In this document: one piece after another, positions 36,305-47,426 of the stretch
How the letters are laid out: each line of letters begins with the position of its first letter
Numbering within the stretch: position 1 is the stretch's first letter
Assembly: GCF_011075055.1 (NCBI RefSeq)
Contig: NC_058140.1
Span: 16,493,945-16,557,944 of the forward strand
Length of the DNA stretch: 64,000 nucleotides
Origin: Mangifera indica
Lineage: Eukaryota; Streptophyta; Magnoliopsida; Sapindales; Anacardiaceae
Direction: 5' to 3'
Notes under the pieces: generated by a model
The model's input: only the letters and a program-made list of their open reading frames with translations
What the model was told of the DNA's origin: nothing
The model's database searches: none
Translations under genes and position numbers: made by a program

Positions 36305-38188
36305 TCACCCACTTTCTCGTAAGCAATTTCCAGGCAAGAGAAATTTGTACTTATCGGCATTTTCCAAAAGATATGATGGTAGATGAACTGCTGAGAAAGA
36401 ATGAGGTACTGGTCCCATTTTTCCAATGATTTCCTTGAATGTGTACTCCTCTGGAAGCATATCAAATAAATCAGCCCCCTTGCAGATTACTCTCTGAATT
36501 CTTTTATGGTTTAAAAAGTAAGAGAATCTAACTCTGTCAAAATGGCTGTATGCTTTCATTTTAAATGTAAACTCATTGATATGGCGGAAGCAGAAGCTAC
36601 AATGCCACCCTGCATCTGCTAAGATGTCATCTGATTGGCGATAATGTGCATACCGAGTTTTACCTGTCTCATATTTGTGGACTGAAGCTCTCCAGCTGTT
36701 ATTATCCACAAGAAACTCAAAAGAGTACAGATAATTCTTCAGCCGAAGATGAAGGACTGAAGGTATTTCATCACACCACCTCAACAGATTGATAGTGTGT
36801 CTACTTGGAATCTCATCAACGTCAGACATTATCAACAAGTCATCATCAGTAATACCAGCAATTTTCAGAAGTTGGTCCAGTGCCACTCGCTGATATGCCT
36901 CTTCCACAAATGGGTTTTCTCCTTTCTTAAACCTCCCTCCAATTGTCCCATAAGTCAAACGTGGCTCCACAAATTTAAATTGATCTTGATGGGCTGCAAA
37001 AACTAGAGGCTTTGGCTTTCCAGTAAATGTTGAATCAGACTCAAGGAGAACAAACTGAGTTACATATGGGTACAATTCTTTCCAGCGTATAGTGAGAATG
37101 TCCAGCTCATTGCTGAACAAAATAGCATCATATACACGTCTAGGGTATTCACGGATCCCCCAACCATGAAGTTTGCACAGTCTCTCCATTGACACATTCT
37201 CATGATAATAGTGTGGGATTTCATGAAAGGGTTTGGGTGGGGATTCCCACAGTGGTCGCAGAAAGTATGAGATCTTCTGACCATGCACATAGATGCCAAA
37301 CATGCATGCTGGGACAAGTGCAAACAGAAATATATAGGTCTTCAAGTCTAAGCCACGAAGAATGCAGCGTATTCTTGACATGGTTAGACCTCGACTTGAT
37401 TCCTGCATAATAAAGGCTAAACTCTTGAGACTTGAAACAATATATATAGAATTATGGAGCTAACAGAGGATACGAACTCAACACGCACAAGAATATAGCA
37501 AGTGGAATTTAAAAAAAGCAATTGTGTGTAAACATTAATGTTCTGCAAAAGTTCCAGGCAATAAAACTTGCTAACAACCTGCTCCGTTTTCAGGTAAAAG
37601 ACCATCTTCTCTCTAATCCTCAGTTTCCCCAAATAGCTAATGGAGAATTTCCAAATTTCATATTGAATAACTTTATGAAAAGAATGAAAAAATGATAATA
37701 ACGCAGTGTGCACCCAAGCACAATAAAAAATCTAGACATATCAGCTGCCACAATCAAATCACCAACTGAACACTTCAATATTTTCATCAGCAAACCGACT
37801 TCTCACAAAACAGTAATTCTATTTCATAAATTGAATTGGGCGAGAACTATCAACTACCCCCCGAATAACAATCAGAAGGTCATGACGGAAGAAACGTACC
37901 AATTGAACAAACATGCTAAACAGGACATAGTCACCGTCTAACATATCTAAAAATAATAACAAACTGTCTAGATCCAACATTTTAAGGTTTATTGCCTCTC
38001 TCACATTTTCTCAGAAACCAAAATAATCATATGAATCAATTGGGTTGTTCGTTTTATATAAAAATTCCTCAAAGCAATATAAACAAATAAATTTAAAAAG
38101 AGGGAAAAAAAATTACCTGGCCACAGACATTACCGCAAATATCATCACTCTTTTTAGAACAGTAATGACCACCTTCATTACTCATCAT
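36305..38188 (-). CDS. GT17 family beta-1,4-N-acetylglucosaminyltransferase-like protein
   Basis: Predicted Golgi type II membrane glycosyltransferase related to animal GnT-III; plant acceptor unknown. Two exons, 38188-38117 and 37402-36305, with a 714-base phase-0 intron, give 389 residues. Exon 1 encodes [24 protein letters not shown], a Cys-rich cytosolic head known from homologues; a second ATG three bases on (38185) could also serve. Exon 2 starts [13 protein letters not shown], followed by a membrane anchor (about 44-63), [32 protein letters not shown], and [12 protein letters not shown] with the DVDE metal-binding motif at 218-221. [10 protein letters not shown] and [20 protein letters not shown] end the conserved domain. 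An in-frame ATG at 37408 lies inside the intron (its ATGCAG is the acceptor) and would wrongly drop exon 1. Confidence 0.94.
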
Positions 38189-38939
38189 CCACCACATTCT
38201 CGGTCAATACAGTGTTCCCGAACAGATCAGTTCAACAATGACCGAAATGCCCCGAGTATTTCTTCAAAAGCCCTTTCTTCTCTTCGACAACCCAGATGTC
38301 AAATCGAAAAAAAAAATAAAAACAAAACCCAGAAATCTTCCTCCTCAGGCTCAACTTCAGATCCCAGAACCTCCAACTCCGTGGCGCCAGTATTATTATC
38401 TCTACTTCAAACCAGATAATGTGGATCGCTAAGAATAGCCAAAATTAGTGATAATGGAGTATTAATCTATATTATTAATATCAAACCCAACAATAAATCA
38501 GTAACAACGAGGTATAATAGTTTTAAAAAAAAGAAATTAAATTAAAAAATTAAAAAATAAATATCTATATTTGAATAGAGATGCAAGGCTGTGGCCTCTC
38601 TGTTAACGGGTGGCAGTAGAAAAGACTTTAAGAAGAACAGCAGAGGGAGCCGTTTCTTTTGTCTTCTACCTAACCCTGACATCAAATATTTTTCTTATTC
38701 TCAAAAACACCCACGTATTATAGTGATAATGAGGGCACAAATTAGGGCAATTAAGTAAATAAGGGACGGGTCGGGTTGGGCTCGGTCTCTGCGCGTCTAT
38801 TGACTGGCTCAAGACAAGTCTTTGTTGATTTGTTGACAATGTTACTCCCAAACGATAATTTTAAAATAAGAAAAAAAAATCACGTCACTCAGATTATACA
38901 ATATCATAATAAAATCCAATTTTATACTATTTTTAGATA
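38189..38939. other. GT17 promoter/leader region
   Basis: Holds the presumed leader and promoter of the GT17 gene. AT-rich from 38450. Includes one copy (38927-38939) of the 13-base direct repeat that flanks the next element. Confidence 0.45.
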
Positions 38940-39280
38940 GGCTGGATTCGAACCGAGTTAGCTTGAGCTCGAATTCGACTTAATTCGATTCGAACCTAAA
39001 ATGAGTTGGGTTCTATTCAGCTCGATCGAGCTCTAGTTGGCTCGGATTGGCTCGGTAAATTTTTTAAAAAAATTTTTATACAAAACGACGTCATTTTGAT
39101 TATATATATATACAAAACGGTATCGTTTTGATATAAAAAATAAGTGAAACTGAGCCATAAACGAGCCGAGTCAAACTCGAGTCGAGCTGAGTTTAGCTCG
39201 AGTTGAGCTCGAACCGAACTTGAGCCGACCATAAAAAAACCAAGCCAAGCCCGAACTGGGTGCGAGCCTCGAATCCAGCC
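38940..39280. mobile_element. Inverted-repeat transposon (MITE) with 13-bp target duplication
   Basis: 341 bases bounded by a perfect 12-base inverted repeat, GGCTGGATTCGA at 38940 and TCGAATCCAGCC ending 39280. Flanked on both sides by the identical CTATTTTTAGATA (38927-38939 and 39281-39293). The interior is strongly self-complementary around GAGCTCGAG-type words and contains AAACGACGTCATTTTG, a word frequent in angiosperm MITEs. No coding capacity. The duplication length does not point cleanly to a known superfamily. Confidence 0.8.
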
Positions 39281-39509
39281 CTATTTTTAGATACTTATAT
39301 AACAATTAACCATGTTAATTACTAGTAAGTATATGACAAAAAATAGACACAACACAGTTTGGATAAAAGACTTTATGTCCGAAGAACAAGGAAAAGTACT
39401 CTTGATAATTACAATAGTTTTTCACGATTTTTTGAATAAACCTTTTTCATCTATCACCAATACAAGATAAAGATCTCTTCTTATCGGTATATAATTATCT
39501 ATTTTTTAT

Positions 39510-40360
39510 AAGACAAAAGATTATTTTTTATTTAAGTTTTAATTAAAATTTAAAATCATACTTTCGATAGTTAAAAACTTAAGCTCCTACCTATAATCCA
39601 ATTTCTGTTAACTTTTTTTATTAATATTAAAGGTAAAATGGTTATTTTATTGTTTATATTAAAAAGATATAGAATTTGTTACTTTTTTCTTTTCAGATTT
39701 TAGAAATTAACAATTTCACTATTGCTTAAAATTTTTAAACTTTGATAGTAACATTTTTATCTCCAAACCTAGGATTTTTATATTTTTTAAACTTAATTAC
39801 CCCCCATAACTTTAAAAAATAGTAGTTTCACACCCACTCTTCAACTTTAACTTCTGATGTCCTCCTTTTTTTGAGCCAACGGTAAGTGGTGCGACGAAGA
39901 GATCTCCATTTTTTGTCACACTACTCTCTTCGTCTCACCACCATGAGATGAAGAGACATTTCTTTGTCGTACCACCTATCATCGGCTCAGAAGAAGGAGA
40001 GGATCAGAGATGATTTCGAAAATGATACCAAAAGCTAAAGTTGAAGAATGAGAGTGAAACTGTTGTTTTTGAAAGTTATGAGAGACAACTGAGTTTGAAA
40101 AATATGAAAACCCTAAGTTTGGGGGTGAAAATATTATTTTTCAAAATTTGAAAACTTTAGACAAGGTTAAAATTATTAGTTTCTAAAACCTAAGAGGGAG
40201 AAAGTAATAAATTTTATATTTCTTAATATAAATAGTAAAATGATCATTTTACTCTTATTTTTAATAAAAAAAAGTTAACAGAAGCTAGGTTATAAATGAA
40301 AGTTTCAAATTTTCAATTAGCACGAGTGTGATTTTGAATCAGGAAATAATCTTTTTTTCC
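39510..40360. mobile_element. Large foldback element, arms of about 400 bases
   Basis: Left and right halves are reverse complements, with scattered mismatches and small gaps. Left TTCTGTTAACTTTTTTTATT matches right AATAAAAAAAAGTTAACAGA. Left CAACTTTAACTTCTGATGTC matches the region of right CCAAAAGCTAAAGTTGAAG. Left ACGAAGAGATCTCC pairs across the centre near 39935. Termini resemble AAAAGATTATTT / AAATAATCTTTTTT, but exact ends and a target duplication could not be fixed. No open frame; a non-autonomous DNA element. Confidence 0.72.
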
Positions 40361-42045
40361 TTTCTATAATAATGAGATCTGCCCACGTTCATTATGCTGT
40401 GGTTTTAGTATTAAACTATGTAATTATATATTTAATGTAAACCATCTTCGTTCATCATTGTTTATTTGTTTTTAATTTTTTGTATTAAATTAATCTCAGT
40501 ATACTTCTTGGTGATAAATTTTTTTTTTTTGACACAAATAGAAATTTTTATTGCTTGGCTTGGCTTTGCGCGAACATCTCATGTGTTTTGATTTCTCCCC
40601 TGAATTTGAGCCGTTTGCATCTTTCCCTTTTTGGAGAGATACATGAATGGTAAGAAATTCTGGAGGTTCTTAGCATCGTTAATGATCTGTAATTAAGAAA
40701 GGGAAAAAAAAGTCCGTTTTCCACGAGCTGGATTATGGAACACAGATGGCTCAAGGAAGCCCACCAAACCAAACAACCACCAAAATGGGAACTCATTAAG
40801 GAACTCTTAATTTTTAAATCCACGTACATTATTATATTCAGATGCCTAAATTTTGGAGCCTCTGAGGCCTTAGTAGCTTGAAGCTCCAATCAGTGTGGGA
40901 CGAGACTGAAGTCGTAAGTTTCATATGTAACTACAACCACACAGATTCGTTCCGAGGTATTACCATGCCGAATACCAGTTTTAGCCAGAAGTTAACATGT
41001 GATCATATCCAGAGGGTAAGGAAGGCGAAAGCCTATTCATTTTGCAACGCCAAAAGCCATGCCGCAGCAGACCTAATAGCATAAAAAGACCTAAGCCATT
41101 CAACCTCTGTTTTTGTCGGAAAAGCCGGATGCTGTTTTTGGGTTGCGTTTAAATGTTGAGTTTTATTTTAAGCCCCGAACAATTCCAACTCAACTTGGGA
41201 CAATCAAAAAGAAAATGAACTTTTGTCTTCCATGCCCAGGTCCACTTAAACTCAGACGATGAGTTCTTGGCCCAGCCTTCTTTTGCAAATTTCACTTGGT
41301 ATCCACGCGATTGGCATTAGACAAATCACTTTTTTTTTTCAAAAGATTAGGATATAAATTTATACACAAACAAAGATATATTATTATGTGATTAAATGTT
41401 ATTATAATTGTAATTCAAATTACCTAATTATATAAAACATATTATTATTTATATATAAATTTGTATTCATTATTTGTGTATATAATTTTATTACTTCAAA
41501 AAATCCACCTCACGTGCACAATCAAACCATCTTGTGAGATTGGTTTGTAAATGTTCCCCTTACCTGCTGCCAATCCGTTTCTTACTGGGCTTCTAGCACT
41601 TAATCCTAATATGACAATTTAAAGTGGCACAAACTTCACGTGTAGTGTGGGTGCAAATATGAGAGACCAAACTTGTGGGGAAACTAAATTGGGTCTCTTG
41701 CACGTGAAATCGAAGTCTCAAAAATACAAACATGTAGGTTCCTGGGCCAGGCTTTGTCGCCCACAACACCTTGTGTAACAGGGTATTATGGAGCTCAATT
41801 CTCCTTTATTATCCGCTCGTTTGCTCTCAATTGAAGCTTGTTTCTTCCTCTTGTTGTATGAGTAAATAATTCATGCAGAAAATATGCCTTTGGGGTTTGG
41901 GCTATCACCAGTTTATTTTGGTGTAATGTGTAGATTTAACCTTACCACATGGTTGTTCCATTATGTTAAAATTCTTGACCATGACATTACTTGTACATTC
42001 TTTATAGGCCTATAAAGTGTAGTACTAGAGCGTACAGGGAGAACA
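40361..42045. other. Spacer with an unrecognised GC-richer island
   Basis: 40548-41330 has more balanced composition than its surroundings and two opposing short frames (40548-40889 minus, 40878-41084 plus) with no recognisable motif. 41356-41495 is an AT-rich family A copy. Nothing here supports a gene call. Confidence 0.4.
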
Positions 42046-42049
42046 ATTT

Positions 42050-42451
42050 CAAATTATCTAAAGGAAGAGAGCCAACATGAACAAATAATTTGACAACAAT
42101 CAACTATTAAGAGTGGGGGAAGAGGGTTGAAAGAATACTTATTACAAATACTTATGTGGTTCAATAATTGTTAAGGAAAGTGTCCTTTCTGTCTCCTTAA
42201 ATAATTATCTATTTATATAATTTGACTCATAAAGTTATATATATTTATTTTAAATATATAAATAATTTTATATTATCTAAGGGAAAATAACCAATGGGAA
42301 CAAATAATTTGGTAGTAATCAATTATTAACATCGAGGGGAAAAAGAAATAAAAAAACACTTATTGCAAACATTTGTGTGGTCCAATAAGTTTTAACGGTC
42401 GCATCCTTTTTGTCTACTCCAATAAGCATCTTTTTGTACAATCTGACTTAT

Positions 42452-42488
<37 letters not shown>

Positions 42489-42500
42489 AAATACATAAAT
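42050..42500. repeat. Diverged tandem duplication (unit about 220-235 bases)
   Basis: ATTATCTAAAGGAAGAGAGCCAACATGAACAAATAATTTG-like sequence from 42053 recurs from 42272 as ATTATCTAAGGGAAAATAACC. Both units then share AACAAATAATTTG, CAATCAACTATTAA / CAATTATTAACAT, CTTATTACAAATACTTATGTGG / CTTATTGCAAACATTTGTGTGG and CCTTTCTGTCT / CCTTTTTGTCT. The second unit is lengthened by a (TA)14 tract at 42457-42484. Confidence 0.75.
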
Positions 42501-45500
42501 AAGGACATATTTAACTTGTGTTGTTATATAATTGTATGTTATTTTATCTTTAATTTAAAATTACTAATCATTTGATGACATATATCAAATATACACTTAT
42601 TTATATATTTAAAATGGGTATATATAATTTTATTTATTTTTAATAAAGACATCACATATTATCACCTTAAAAATGAAATAGGGAATACTCATTCCACCAA
42701 TTGCCATAGCCTGGACCTCTTTCTCTCTGTCTTTTTTAATTAATCCGATAAGAATAGAAGTTGGGCATGATTGCATTTCTCTTTTGTAAGAGTGGATTTA
42801 TCATTTATGTTTAGGTTTGCTAATACTATGATAGTGTGACACATTGGGATTGCAGATTTTGAATGTTTCCTTCTGGGTCCTTAAAAGCTAAGCTATATTC
42901 AATGTATTTATTAGTAGGAAGACCATCTGTAAAAAAGCAATTTATAATCATGAAAGCATATCAAAATTTTCAAAGCAATTGTTTAAGCTAAGACCAAAAA
43001 GCTTTTCATTCATTGATATGTATACCTATTGGAAAATTTTAACAACCAACCAACTATTTATAATGATTGAAAAACTTTCGAAGGCCAAAGTCCATAGGAC
43101 ACATATACTCAGTATCACCAATCTGAAAGTGTATGGTTTATCTTGACCGATGAAAGTTGATAAGAACCAACAACAACAACAGTACAAAAGAAAGGTCAAA
43201 CTATAATCATTTCACAACATTACACTTTCATAAGTAGGTGGCAAATATAAAGGAAAGGTGAGGAAGAAATCAAGATGGGATTTTGAGATAAGCTTCAGGA
43301 ACGAGGATACAAACAGTGTCAATTATATATGGTGTTTGATGGAAATTTACGTGAGCTATAAATAGACCTGCATAGTAGAGATAAATAGACCTATCACCTT
43401 CAAATCATTGCAAACCAAGTTGGCATTCCAATTATGGGATGCTGATCTATAAAGAATTGAAATTTTGTTTGCAGGAATAATGAACTTTTCTGTCAGACAA
43501 ACAGCAAAAGCGTGAAGTTATTTAAGATGATGTATATCGTAATCTTTCTTCTCATATACAATTTGATTGATTGGATTAATGCCAATCATAAACGAAAACA
43601 TTCCCATTTCACTTTTTATCTTTCTTTTGTGAAAGCTTTTTTGCTGTTTGCGTCTCTTACGGTCAATAAGCTAAAGCTGAAACCCAATTGTGCCAATCTT
43701 TGACAATAAGGACGTTTTGCCCACCAGATGTTAAATAATTTTGAAAGGGTGCCACTTTGGAAAAGCTGAAAGTGTCTTTTTTTTAAGATTCTCTGAGTGA
43801 AAGTTACAATTTATTCATAAGCCTGTAAAACGGTATCAAGTCTGGCTGAGTTTTGTATATATGCATGCTCTACGACGTACACTGTTTCAACCCTACATAT
43901 CTTACAAAGAATTTTCAAAGACAAGTCATTGATAACAACAAATTAAAGTCTAATCATTTCCATCTATTCATTAACAAACCAAAATTTAATTTCGGAACAA
44001 TTACACATTAGGGACATACCCATCACTTCCAAATGCAATAATTTCCCTTGATGCCCTAGTCAAAGTTCTACCTCTTTTCATTAACTTCATTGATTAAGGG
44101 TGAGCAGGTGATGGGAAACTTCCGATAACTATAGCCATAAGATAAGAATTTTTGTAAAGGAGAATTCTATGATGCCAAATAGTCTCAAAGTTATCGGATT
44201 TGTTCAGAGGTTAAACTTTCAAGAAGACAAGTATATTTGCAAACTCTGGAGGGTCCCAAATGAGAGAGTGCCAAGTACAAGGGGCCCATGAGAGATCGTT
44301 TTGTCGGTTGGCTGCCCCGTTGGGTGGCACAGATAAGGACCATTAAAAGCACCATTTTTCTCACGTAGTGTTGACATCAATTTTCGCCCACAAAACCCCT
44401 TTTCAGGACCACTCACTTCACATCTAACCCTAATTTTCATTACTCAAATATCAAGTTTGCCCATTGCCTTGGTCTGATCAAGCCAGGACAAGATTAAGGT
44501 CTTGGCGTTTCTGGACACTGATCGACCCAACTTACAATTGATTACTGTTTTACAACCTGAGTTTAAATTGAACCAATTCTACCAAACATGACCACGTGAT
44601 GGGAAATCTCATCTTTATTACCGAACCTTTTAATCTTTAGGGAAATGGAAAGAATGGCCTTAAGCCATTAAGTGTCTATGAGGGGCTTAAACCTCATCCT
44701 TCATGGGAACAAACTACAAACTTACGTCTTCGTAATAAATTAGAATATAATTAAAAAAATGTAATATATTGTCGTTGTTTTTGATCCAATCTTTGCTAAC
44801 CTCAAAATTTTACTTTTAAAAAACTGCTCACGAGAGAGAAATAGATAATAGGTTTATCTTAGCACACATTTGGATGAACATCTGAAGTTTCTCAACTCAG
44901 ACAACCTTTGAAAATCCTACCAATCCTCTACTGGCGCGACCTCTTTTACTAAGTCTGTTTCCCAAGCCGCATGCTCAAGCAAAACAATAGTTGCTTGATT
45001 GAGCTCTTGAGGATTTCCTCTAAAGTAGGCAAGGGATGCTTCACCCTGACTGTTTGGCGGGCAACTGCCACAAAGTTGCCCGTGGAAACTTGTCCCTATG
45101 ACGATTTAATGATTCACATCACTTTTATTTAATTCTAGATGCATGTGTCATCTATGCCAACGAAGGTCTGAAACCCTTATATCTCAGAATCACAATAATG
45201 TTTTGCCCTCCTTGTCTTATAAATAGATGGTCGCTTTGTGAAAGAGAAGGGAGAAGGGGTTGGATCAATTTTAAAAGCAATAAGAAAAACAGAAAAAAGA
45301 GAGGCCCAAAGCTTCGTATGAAGATAGAGGTTTATGATCATTTTCCTTTGGGCATACAGACTATTGATAAGGAGGAATCCTCTTTTTGAATCTTTTTTTA
45401 TCATTCTCAAAGTAAGAAAAACATTCTATGAATTCTCTATAGATTTTTTCTAAAAAGTCTCTTAGACTCCTCCGACAAAAAATACTATTTGTAATTGTTT

Positions 45501-47426
45501 TCAACGAATACATTGCATAAAAAAGTAATAGTATTATAGTAGATACAAATTTTGTTTAGGCAACCTAACCTTATTAAAAACTGGCATGTAATATTGTTCA
45601 ATTACTTTGCGTTTTTCATATGCGGACACTTTCTATCACAGTTTCATTACATCACATAATATCCCCAAATAGTTACAGTATTGCATTGATACAATTTCCT
45701 GGATCAACATAATATATTCTTTTTCCAATATTTATGAGAGTGAGTGGCCTTTGAAAAAAAAAGAAAGAAAGTAATAAAGTCGTATAAAGTTAGCAAAGTT
45801 GTTTTTCATTTTGACAACTAGTGGGTAAATATTTTATCATTCTTTGCTCAAACATATTACACATTCATCGTTAAATGATGCGAACAACCTTAATAGAGGA
45901 AAGTAGTCCAACCTGGTTCCTAATTGAAGTGGGCTCACCCAACTCCATCAAGAAACAACAATTCCGACCCTAATTTTCTTCTAAAAGAAGATATGATATC
46001 AAGCTTTAGATAAACAGCGCAGTCAAAGAACTTTGTGTGAACAAGTGTAACTATCTAGGTCAAAGGATAGACAAAGGGGAGCCCACATTCATTCCAGTCA
46101 ATCTCATCCTTCATTATGAAGATCATCAGACATAAATATTTAGAATCCAATGCAAAAATTAGCCATACTGAACATGACCCTCAACTGCAACTCATTCTGA
46201 CATAATTTTGGTCTTGCCCAGACCCAGATATAGTTTCTTCTTTTCATTCATTTATGAACCGTCTGCCATGAATGCAAAAGTAAGGTATTTTCGATGTATA
46301 GGACCATCTTTGAAAGTCATTCACATATCCAATTCCACCTGTTAGTATCCCTTTCCTTTATGGCGTATGTATTTTGTTTGTTCATTCTTTATTTTATAAT
46401 GATGCTAAAGAGTGAAGTAATTTATAAATAAGAAAAAAGAATGATAAATTAGTTTTATCTAATAATGGTTTTTTGGTTAATGATGAGATTAAGAGGTGTA
46501 GTATAAAATAGCGTTTGACAAAAATAATCAAAGGGAGGGGGAGTACAGTAATCAAAATGGTGTTACAATGATGAGAAAGAGAGACAAAAGTGCGCGCAGG
46601 ATAAGCACGTGGGCACCTCCATTCTCGTTTCAGAATGGCATGGCTATCCTCACTCATATAATTAAACCACATTCTTCTTCAACTTAATCATTAATCTTAA
46701 ATTTTCTTCTTTAACAAAAAGCAGTGGTTTCTGTTTTTCAGGTTAAATTTTCTTAATGAATGATTAACCGATTCTGCCTCTGGAGGGTGTCAAAAGTCTT
46801 ATATATACATATATAATTTATATTTCAGTGTTGAGTTTTTTTTTTTTTTTTACCGTGTTTAAAATGATTCACTTGGCGGAAGGAAGTCTGTTAGTGAGTT
46901 TTGATTCTTTGTTTTCATGTCCAAATCAGCTTGGATTATGGAATTTGACTGAGAGGTCGTAACTTTGGAGTGTTTGATCATCTGGGTTTCCGTCTCTTGG
47001 ACTATTTATGCTATAAATTCTATACATTTAATTCAATCTGTTATATTACACCCAAAATAGTAAACTCTTTGCTATTCCTTTTCCCTCCTATCTCCTCTCC
47101 CCTAAACGTAAATCTTTCTTTCTTTCTTCTTTATTTTCCCATTTTGATGAATTCTCTTTAGCGAGTCTAGGTCTATTTGTGTAAAATTATAGTTGAGGTT
47201 CTGAGCCTCGGAAATTTAATACATACAGGATTGATTGGTCTTGACTCCAGAGTGGGCTTTTGTCTGGAGAACATTATATGGTTGCTATTGTTGAAACTTT
47301 TTGTGGCATCTTATCTACTAAAGAGGGAATGTTTGATAAGTCATGAAGTTGGTTTTTCTGAGTCCATTAGACAGATTCTGGTGAAGTTTATACGTTAACA
47401 GAGAAGAAAGAATCAAAGAATTAGTC
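42501..47426. other. Long spacer and NPY2-like upstream region
   Basis: 42501-42640 ends an AT-rich family A copy. 43000-46600 carries no recognisable coding exon; several frames of 60-90 codons look random. A CACGTG G-box sits at 46605-46610. 46690-47426 is T-rich and probably holds the promoter and 5' leader of the NPY2-like gene. Confidence 0.45.
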
